NCBI GenBank assembly: GCA_022419385.1
Contig: JAJUBI010000007.1
Span: 3,133,768-3,197,767 of the forward strand
Direction: 5' to 3'
DNA length: 64,000 bases
DNA from: Paraconiothyrium sp. Pb-2020
Lineage: Eukaryota; Ascomycota; Dothideomycetes; Pleosporales; Didymosphaeriaceae
In this document: positions 56,473 through 64,000 of the stretch, piece by piece
How the letters are laid out: each line of letters opens with the position of its first letter
How positions within the stretch are numbered: position 1 is the stretch's first letter
The notes under the pieces: model-generated
Databases searched by the model: none
What the model was told of the DNA's origin: nothing
What the model saw: the letters and a program-made list of their open reading frames with translations, nothing else
Made by a program: the position numbers and the translations under genes

Positions 56473-57311
56473 AGCGATAAACTCAAGAGGCAGTAGGAAT
56501 GAAGATGATCAAGGGCCAGAGACGCTTATGGTGGATAATACGGGGAAAACACGCAAGGAAATACGCAGAACAAGAGACTTGTAATGTACGGCACGAGGAA
56601 CAACTTTACCTTTGTACTATATCCTAATCAAAGCAATACTTGACGAGTTCAGGCTCAGCTCACGGTTCCTGGTAATGTTGACGTAGAGCAGGGGTGCGAA
56701 GTGGGAAGCGAAACCGTGTCCGCGGATGGTGGCGGGAAGAACTAGCCAACGTCGCGATGGTCAGACAGGCGGGAGAAGGGTTCTCGTCCAGGCTACCGGG
56801 TCCTACGTTGGTGAACCGTCCCATGGCATTTCGTGATGGGCACATGGTGTTTTGCACTTTGCCCTAGGTGTTATTATAGTGCTGCGCTTTACACGATCTT
56901 CAATGTGGAGCGCTACGAGGACGTTCCGCATATTAGCAGCTTGCACTCCCTTTAGGCCAACTGTGACTGAAAGGAACTCGATGTTGGTCGTGATGTTGAG
57001 ACGATGATGTCGCTGATCATCGTGTGCACTTGAAATGTTGAGACTTTGGGGGCTGCATGTACCTGACTCAGCAAATGTTGACTGCGCTATGAAACTGGGA
57101 TTATGACGCGCGCTGTTAGGCTTCCGTTATCAGGAACAGCCATGGCCCCGCCTACACCACGACTCGACACGCTGTATTTGTTGACGGATGCGATGGAGCA
57201 CGGCTGAAACTTTCACCTGTAAACGTAGCTATCGCAAATCCTGAACAGCACATTCTCTTTCGCCGACCGCTTGTCTTCCCGCCAGCAACCCCGCCGACCG
57301 TACCGCCTGCC
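56473..57311. other. Intergenic region, no gene seen
   Basis: These 839 bases lie between two plus-strand genes. No convincing ORF, RNA or repeat was recognised. Confidence 0.5.
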
Positions 57312-58938
57312 ATGATCGGAACGAGCATCCCCGCGTACTTCTTGATTCGCGCATGCATTCTCCTGTTCCGGCTTATCCTGCCGCTTAGCATCTTCTTCTG
57401 CAGCTTCAGCATCGCCGAGCACCCTCAAACAGGGTTCACACGCTTCCTACTTGCTTGGGCCATCATCGAGACCGCTTTCTGGGTGCTCGTATTCATACCT
57501 CGCAAGCGCGCTCTGCAGGCCGAAGCACCGCATCCCCCGCCTCTCGGTCATGATGAACGCAAGGAGCTATTTTGGAAATGCTGGGAGAACATCCCAGAGC
57601 CTGAGAGTTATGTATCGGGGTGGTTCCTGGGCGCAAGAAGCTATGAGATCAGGCGCGAGAATGTGAGAGAGTTCTTCAAATGGGCATTGCTGTATAAAGG
57701 GGATGATAAGGCGGAGAAGAAGGTTATCAGGGAACCTGCGGAGGGCGAGGCGGAGGGGTTCGAGGTAGACGACGAGGTTGGCAGGAAGGCGGAGGAAGAG
57801 CGGGAGCTGGACGAGTATGCTGATGGGATCCAGACGCTTCTTGGAAGGCGCCTTGAACCCGGGAGAGGACCTGCAAAGGGCCTGCGATTGACGGTGGACG
57901 AGGTCAAGATGCTACATCGCCCGGTGCTGTGGTACTTGGTATGTTCGCTATGATATAAATGTTGAGCTCTACTAACACAACCAGATTGTAATGCTAGTAG
58001 ACACCCTCACCGCTGCGTACCTGCGCTTCAACGGCTTCCAACTCTACCGAACCCATGCTAAGAAGGCCCTATCCATCTTCCCTCCGCGCCTTGCCTCTCT
58101 GTTCACCCGCCAGATCTCGCCCGCGCCAGAGTTGTCTTACTGGTATCGCCCGCATACCTCCAAATCCCGTCTCCCGATTCTGTTCATTCACGGCATCGGC
58201 ATCGGCCTATTTCCCTACTCGCAGTGGCTCGCCGAGATCAACAAGCACGACCCGCTCAGTCCCACAGATGGAGAAGTGGGAATCATAGCCGTTGAGCTTA
58301 TGCCCATCAGCTTCCGCATAACAAGCGGCATCCTCGATCGCGACGAGATATGCCGGCAAATCGACCTGATCCTAGCGCGCCACGGCTTTGATAAAGTGGT
58401 GTTAGCGAGCCATTCGTACGGAAGCGTTATCACCACCCATCTATTGCAGGACTCAAGGACGAAAGACAAGATAGGGCCGATGCTGTTTGTCGATCCAGTA
58501 ACATTCCTTCTACATCTCCCGGACGTCGCATACAATTTCACGGCTCGCAAACCACGGCGCGCAAATGAGCATCAACTGTATTATTTCGCGAGTGTAGACA
58601 TGATGGTCAGCCACACGCTTGCGCGACACTTCTTCTGGGCGCAAAATATCTTGTGGAAGGACGAGCTTAGAGGACGCGACGTCACAGTCTCGCTAGGCGG
58701 AAGAGATCTCATTGTCGACACGGAGATCGTAGGCAGGTATCTCGCGGGCGTGGACTTGAAGAGTGAGGATGGCAGCTGGAAAGACAGGGAGACACGAGGC
58801 GAAGGCCTGGAAACGATTTGGTGGCCGACTTATGATCATGCGCAGGTCTTTGAGACCAGGGCTGGAAGAGCGAGATTGGCAGGTGTGCTGAGAAAGTATG
58901 TGGAGAAGAAGGGAGAGGACGAGGAGGAGCTGTCATGA
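57312..58938 (+). CDS. Membrane-associated alpha/beta hydrolase
   Basis: Exons are 57312-57938 and 57985-58938 (526 aa), with a 46-base intron containing a CTAAC branch site. Two N-terminal hydrophobic segments (about 8-36 and 44-63) suggest membrane attachment. An acidic linker follows. The hydrolase core starts near residue 270: oxyanion segment ILFIHGIGIGLFPY, nucleophile elbow VLASHSYGSV (Ser), acid in GGRDLIVDTEI and His in TYDHAQVF. The elbow is SHSYG, which departs from GxSxG only at the first Gly. The substrate is unknown; a lipase/esterase-like role at a membrane is plausible. It lies directly upstream of, and in the same direction as, the Ayg1-type hydrolase, but the two are not close in sequence. 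Confidence 0.85.
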
Positions 58939-59350
58939 TCTTGATACCCAGTTATTCGTATAACAGCACACGATCTATCCGCACACTTTCTCACGTTAGA
59001 AGGCTTTTGTGTGGATGACACTCGATACCACGTGGAGTCACCCCTGCAGGGACCGTGGGACCATATTGAGGGGTTCCGGCCGGACCATCACGGGACGACC
59101 CGCATTCTAAGGGCTCGGCCCCGCAAGCGTCCGAACCGTGGTTCACGCTGCATATCATGTATAACGTCGTGTACTCTATTCATTACCATTAACATATAGG
59201 TACAGGTTAGGCCTCATCGTTGTTGCGTTCTCGAATTCCAAATAAACGCCAAAAGTCCGCTGGAGTGATCGATTGCTATAGGTGGTTATAGGTTCTCAAT
59301 ATATCACCCTTCATCCTTGTTGCCAGCACAGAGCAGGAACACCCACCGCC
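58939..59350. other. Intergenic region between the two hydrolases
   Basis: These 412 bases hold the 3' UTR of the first hydrolase and the promoter of the Ayg1-type gene. Nothing else was recognised. Confidence 0.5.
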
Positions 59351-60559
59351 ATGCCGGACGGAAATTGGATCCTTGGCGACCTTTTTATCAAAGACTACGG
59401 TCATGAAGGCAGCATCCAGAAGTTATGGGAAATGCGTTGGATGTTTCCTTGCAGGCTAGGCGTGTACCCATTTCATGACGGCAAATTTGAAGACTTCGAA
59501 CCAATCTTCATCCATCTCATATCGAAGGACGTCAATGACCCATTTTCAGACGAGTATACCTCCGCCTTCCTCCCCACCGCGCGCGCCCTCGCCAAGCAAG
59601 CCCAAGAAATAGAATCCACGGACAAAGAGCAGGCAAAGAAGATGTACCTGAGGGCAAATGCCGTATACAGACTGTCTAGATTTCCATACATCGATACAGA
59701 ACTGAAGAAGACCGCCTTCGAAGAACAAAAAACGTCCTACCTACGTGGCGCTGCGTTATGGGATGTCCCCATCACCGAAACCATCATCTCTCACAAATAT
59801 GCTTCCAACAACGATGGCGATGAAATCCCCCTCTACATCCGCAAACCTCCCGGGAAAGGCCCGTTCCCTACCGTACTACTTATCACAGGCCTCGACGGCC
59901 ACCGCCCTGACAACACGGAGCGCACCTCCGAGCATTTAGCGCGTGGATGGGCCACTGTCATTTGCGATATCCCCGGCACGACCGTGGATTGTCCCGCTAA
60001 TCGGCGGGACCCGCTGTCACCAGATCGGCTATTCTCTTCGATATTGGAATGGATTAGAGATGAAGACGGTTTGGATGAGACGAAGGTCGTAGCGTGGGGC
60101 TTGTCAGCGGGAGGGTATTACGCGATCAGACTTGCGCATACGCACAGGGAGATGCTAAAGGGCGCGATAGGTCATGGGGCAGGCACGCATCATTACATTG
60201 GGAGGGAGTGGTTAGAGCAAGTGCATAGACATGAATATCCCTTCGGACTTGAGCGGGCGTACGTTGGTAAGTACGGTTACGCTTCTTGGGATGAGATGTT
60301 GGAGAAGTGTCAGGATGAGTTTAGTCTTGTGAGTGGGAAAGGGGAAGGTGTCGCGGTTGTGGGGGATGGTATGAGGAGTTGTAGGCTGTTGTTAATTAAT
60401 GGGGTATTGGATGGGTGTATGCCGATGGAGGATAGTGTGTTGTTGAGTGAGTATGGGACGCCGAAGGAGCTGAGGATGGTGCAGGGGGGGGCGCATATGG
60501 GGTATCCGGAGGCGAATTCGTTCGTGTATCCGTGGATGGAGAGTATATTGAATGCATAA
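59351..60559 (+). CDS. ayg1: Ayg1-type hydrolase (DHN-melanin polyketide shortening)
   Basis: An intronless gene of 402 aa, matching Ayg1/WdYg1 in length. The start MPDGNWILGDLFIKDYGHEG is the first ATG. Diagnostic blocks are YPFHDGKFEDFEPIFIHLIS, DEYTSAFLPTARAL, LLITGLDGHRPDN and the nucleophile VVAWGLSAGGYYAIRLAHTH (catalytic Ser in GLSAGG). The acid Asp is in INGVLDGCMPMEDS and the His in GGAHMGYPE. In Aspergillus and Exophiala this enzyme shortens the heptaketide YWA1-type naphthopyrone to tetrahydroxynaphthalene (1,3,6,8-THN) for DHN melanin. No PKS, THN reductase or scytalone dehydratase gene is in the window, so the gene is not clustered here with the core pathway. An alternative substrate cannot be excluded, but the family assignment is strong. 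Confidence 0.93.
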   Translation: MPDGNWILGDLFIKDYGHEGSIQKLWEMRWMFPCRLGVYPFHDGKFEDFEPIFIHLISKDVNDPFSDEYTSAFLPTARALAKQAQEIESTDKEQAKKMYLRANAVYRLSRFPYIDTELKKTAFEEQKTSYLRGAALWDVPITETIISHKYASNNDGDEIPLYIRKPPGKGPFPTVLLITGLDGHRPDNTERTSEHLARGWATVICDIPGTTVDCPANRRDPLSPDRLFSSILEWIRDEDGLDETKVVAWGLSAGGYYAIRLAHTHREMLKGAIGHGAGTHHYIGREWLEQVHRHEYPFGLERAYVGKYGYASWDEMLEKCQDEFSLVSGKGEGVAVVGDGMRSCRLLLINGVLDGCMPMEDSVLLSEYGTPKELRMVQGGAHMGYPEANSFVYPWMESILNA

Positions 60560-61046
60560 TGTAGGATGAACTGAGAAGAGTAAGTGACAGGGTGGTTATT
60601 AGTTCTTTCTTTTCTATTCTTATTAGTAGCAGGTGTGCTCTCTCAATGTAGCAACGATTCTGACGAAACCCAGTCAGCAGTTGGTGGGTGCTCAAAATGC
60701 GCAATACACTTCTGCCGCGGCTGTTGTTTTTGGATGCGAAGATGCGCAATAAGACGCGGGCGAGGTTTGCTTGTTGGCCGGTGAATGCACAGTACGTGAA
60801 AGGCGCAACAAAACAGCCTCTCGCTTATTTGGAAGATTTACAACATTTTAGGAGCTATACAAGTAATTTGAAATTCTACCCAGCCCTTTGGATGTCAACT
60901 GTCCAAACCGAAATCTAAATTTTGATGTCTAAAAAGGACATCGGCAAGCTATACACACCGAAATCAGGTTGCAGAAGGCGCAGCCAGCACCTTGTCCAGC
61001 GGGGAAGACACTAAACCAGTCTACAGTCTTGCTATCCCTCGCTGAT
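60560..61046. other. Convergent 3' region
   Basis: These 487 bases separate the 3' ends of the Ayg1-type gene (plus) and the lysozyme-like gene (minus). Nothing else was recognised. Confidence 0.5.
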
Positions 61047-61953
61047 CTAGTTTGACCAGCCAGTAACGCGATTGGCGAGGTCAGAAACGTAAGATGCTGT
61101 AGCACCACGACCATCGCTAAGGTCCGCTTCATTGACGTTGCCACTGTTGTACTCACGCAAAGCCGGAAAGACAGACATTTTGCTCCACTTATTGCCGAAG
61201 TGGTCCATGTTTCCTCGGAAGTGCTGTACACCTCCGAAAACCATCGAGGTGATGTCCGACTGTTCAGAGTTAGTATGGGACTGCAAGTATCATCGAGAAC
61301 GTACTTGGCTTAGCCCATGTTGGCCTGGAAAACCGGGGCAGCCGCTGCATTGCATCAAGCCTGCCGTTGGTAGACCGCCGTACGTCGTTACTACGCCAAC
61401 ATCGCCGCGAGACTCTTGCATGATCATTCCTAGGATAAGTCTACGGTCGACGTGGAACTGATTGGCGCAGTCGTCGATGGCTTCTTTGATGTAGGCAACG
61501 TCGGTTTCGGTGTTTCCGCCAGCTGAGAGGGCTGCTTTGTTGACTATATGGAAAAAGGTCAGGAAAGGACCTTAGTGAGATTCACTGGTGGTTTTCTAGG
61601 CTGAGGGCACTTCTGGTGACTGTGCCGTGAAAGGAAAGTACTCACGAGTCCACATGAAATCATATCGAGTCCACGTGTCGACGCCGGGAAAGTTCTGTGC
61701 CGGTCCTGAGAAATGCCTGTATGCAACATCGCGTTTTGAGAGGCTCTTAGACTCGTTCATAAGGTCATAACCCGATACTGGGTGGATATGGCGCTGTACT
61801 GATAGCTTCCAGAAGCAAGCTACCAGCAGCATGGTAAACAGCCAAGTCAGAGTCTTTGCCTGACATCCCGATTAGCCATGTTTCATACGAAAGTTTAGAC
61901 TCAAAGCGTGTCTCGAAGCGAAGTCATAACTACTGATGCTTCCTACTTACCAT
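61047..61953 (-). CDS. Secreted lysozyme-fold (SLT/GH23-like) protein
   Basis: Exons are 61953-61951 (only the ATG), 61859-61646, 61543-61305 and 61259-61047 (222 aa). Introns are 91, 102 and 45 bases. With the ATG-only exon the N-terminus reads MAKTLTWLFTMLLVACFW, a good signal peptide; the internal ATG at 61832 would shorten it. The mature protein has a lysozyme-like fold signature. LILGMIMQESRGDVGV carries the catalytic Glu of soluble lytic transglycosylase-type muramidases. TYGGLPTAGLMQCSGCPGFP provides the following Gly-rich loop, and helices follow in MVFGGVQHFRGNMDHFG and YNSGNV. Such proteins cleave peptidoglycan or, in fungi, possibly chitin-like polymers outside the cell. A role against bacteria or in wall remodelling is inference. 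Confidence 0.82.
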
Positions 61954-63319
61954 GGTTGAGTGAGCAGGATGCAGTGGGCGCGGAGTAGCTGTGTGCTTTG
62001 AAGGACGATTTCCCGCGTGGAATTATAACACAATCATGGTCGTGGCTTATCTAAGTACTTCAATATAGCCCGAGATTTGGGTCTAGCGGCGTGCACCTGT
62101 GGACATTGCGTTGAACCTGGAGCGCGGTCGTGTCTCGTGCGCGCTGTCCGAGGTCCAAGTGCCTTTGTTTTCAACCATGCGGAACGCTTTGTCAAACTCC
62201 GCAAGATAATGGACAAAACAAAGCAACACGGACACATGAGTCTGATCGACAAGTATAATCTGAAATCTTTACAGTGCGCAGCGAATTCACAAACAAGCGC
62301 CTCTCGAGATGCGGCCTAATCTTTCATCCGAACACTAGACTTGAAAACGTGATCCAATGCACAATCGCCAGGCTTGCAAAATATACGCCCCATTATAGCA
62401 CACTGCGATTAGAAGCGTTGGGCGATTGCCTAGCGAGGAAAATAACTTACGAGGTTCCGAATGCACTTCTGCAGGCGCCCTCTCAAGAAGGGCCTTTTCC
62501 CTGCTGCATTTCACTGATCATCAATATCAGGAAACGTTTCGAGCTTTGATTTGGGATTTTCATACGGATTCAACATGATCAGCAAGGGCTCTAGCATGGT
62601 TCGCTACACTTCCCGAAAAGATAATCATACGACCTTTAAAGATGTCGCATTCGCATCTTGATTGGAGGCATATTTGAAATGACTGCAAATCATTCGCGTG
62701 AGCCCACACAACTGAACACACTCCAGATTTTGACGTCATTTGCTTTACTTACGGGATTATACTCTGTGCGTGCATGTTATCCCACCACTTCGACGACTGA
62801 TTGTTGACCTTCCGGTCGATCCAAGTCTTTTGCAAACGGTCGGTCTCCGCTGAAACTGCAAGGCCTGACCGCCGTTTGGGTCGAGCCTACGCAAGGAAAA
62901 CCACACTTTAATCTAACATATGAGAGATAGGATAGGCTTTCTTCGCATGTCTCTGCTAACTTAATTCGTGCTCGAGTTGAACAGTGCCATCAACTCCACT
63001 TCTCGAAATTTGTTGAACTGATAATTGTTTGTAGTGGGGAGTACTGCTCACCTATTCCGCAGCGAGCAGTCACTATATGCTCCTCAAAGTTTTATTTGCA
63101 ATGTTATCGTTTGACCGATTGCCTGACAGTTTGGAAGGCTCACCGCCCTTGCCGATGTCGGAATTCTCTCCATTGCTCATGCCGACCTCTCATTCCTATA
63201 AAGGTAGGTCTGTCTCCACACAGATACTCCTATTCTCTACATCTTTCCTGAAAAGATTTCTCTTCATCCACGTCACTCGACAGCTTTCATACTTCATGCC
63301 TCTCACCTTCAATTTCAAC
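61954..63319. other. Divergent intergenic region
   Basis: These 1366 bases lie between the lysozyme-like gene (minus) and the small secreted protein gene (plus). No convincing ORF was seen. A TATAAA box at 63197-63202 lies 123 bases before the ATG at 63320. Confidence 0.5.
63197..63202 (+). promoter_or_regulatory. TATA box of the small secreted protein gene
   Basis: TATAAA sits in CCTATAAAGG, about 120 bases upstream of the preferred ATG. Confidence 0.45.
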
Positions 63320-63793
63320 ATGCGAGTTGGCATCTTCCTAGCAGCTCTCATGAGCCTCGTGCTCTCCGTGCACAGTGTGGCTGTGCCTGGTCCTCAGAGG
63401 AAGACAGATTCCGGCAGCCGCGACCAGCGAGATCTCTCAATGGCTGCCGTTTCTCCAAGCCCGAACAACAGCTCCGACCAACATCCACTCTGTGGTGGCT
63501 TCGCCTGGTGGAACAACGGCAAGTGGCAGCAGGAGGAGCTCTGGGAAACTCGCACATGCCTCTATATGTGGCACAACGTCGGCAAAGTTGATGTCGAAGA
63601 CTGGGGCAAGTGCGAGCTTTGCTTCTTCTTTCCGTAGGTCATCTCAACAGAAACTGGGACCGGATGTATAGACTGATGATGTTACAGTTCCAACGACTGC
63701 ACTGGTCGCAACACTCTCACTATCGACGCCCATCGAGGCTGGACCGACACCAAGGGAGATGTGTGGAGCTATTACTGCATGTTGAAGGGTTAA
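63320..63793 (+). CDS. Small secreted six-cysteine protein (effector candidate)
   Basis: Exons are 63320-63633 and 63688-63793 (139 aa). The 54-base intron joins in phase. The signal peptide is MRVGIFLAALMSLVLSVHSV, with cleavage near SVA. Upstream in-frame ATGs exist at 63296 (MPLTFNFNM) and 63077; 63320 gives the cleanest signal. The mature part begins with a disordered Ser/Arg/Asp stretch that could be a propeptide (it contains dibasic RK and RDQR sites). It then has six Cys spread through a compact domain rich in Trp and Gly: HPLCGGFAWWN, RTCLYMW, WGKCELCFFF, NDCTGRN and YYCMLKG. Small size, secretion and even Cys number are typical of plant-pathogen effectors or antimicrobial peptides. 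No homologue can be named from sequence alone. Confidence 0.8.
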
Positions 63794-64000
63794 TACGATA
63801 TTAGTGTTAGTTTTCATATTCCCCCGCTTATTCATTGCGTCGGAGCATCCGCTGACAGTTGCCTGCCAGCGCAAAGCTATCGGTTGCCCAAAAGCCGGAG
63901 GGGGTAATCTAGGGTGGGTGGAGATGCGGACTGGCTCGATGATGAATACTAGGTGATGTGGCTCGAGGGTAACCTGACATCGGGTGAGGTTTGTCTAAGC

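Overview
The window is fungal nuclear DNA, most likely from a filamentous ascomycete of the Dothideomycetes (Pleosporales-like). The evidence is short GT-AG introns (about 44-140 bases, with CTAAC/CTGAC-like branch sites), compact intergenic spaces, and fungus-specific families: RTA1-like protein, Ayg1-type hydrolase, SYLF-SH3 protein, C2H2 proteins with a HeLo-like N-terminus, and a DUF7580 protein. Placement below the subphylum is inference. I rebuilt exon structures by hand from reading frame, splice consensus and family knowledge; coordinates are base-exact where frames join cleanly.

1-16 kb: a long coiled-coil protein (runs off the left edge), an F-box/2EXR-like single-exon gene, a single-pass membrane protein with a probable one-base frame break, a flavin monooxygenase, two membrane proteins of unknown role, a tiny Cys-rich (metallothionein-like) ORF, and the VHS-GAT protein LSB5. 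17-23 kb: two unnamed or weakly assigned regulatory-looking proteins and F-actin capping protein alpha.

23-31 kb is the most unusual part. A C2H2 protein and a second C2H2 protein share an uncommon Cys/His domain. The second is followed, 6 bases after its stop and in the same frame, by an orphan ORF. It also shares a 242-base divergent promoter with a DUF7580 gene that carries an in-frame TGA. This resembles a decaying or rapidly evolving self-recognition/defence-like locus, but that is inference.

32-50 kb: YSC84/LSB3 (SYLF-SH3), a six-exon unknown, a glyoxalase-like VOC protein, a J-domain protein, a SET-domain protein with a secretory signal, a secreted multicopper oxidase of the ferroxidase/ascorbate-oxidase type, an RTA1-like exporter with a frame break, and a GFD2-like DEDD exonuclease. 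50.6-54.6 kb is gene-poor and holds a perfect 29-bp-arm hairpin.

54-64 kb: an aquaglyceroporin with a long N-terminus, two alpha/beta hydrolases (one an Ayg1-type polyketide-shortening hydrolase of DHN-melanin synthesis), a secreted lysozyme-fold protein, and a small secreted six-cysteine protein (effector candidate). Three cortical-actin/endocytosis genes (LSB5, CAP1, YSC84) lie within 19 kb. No rRNA, tRNA, CRISPR array or intact transposon was recognised.
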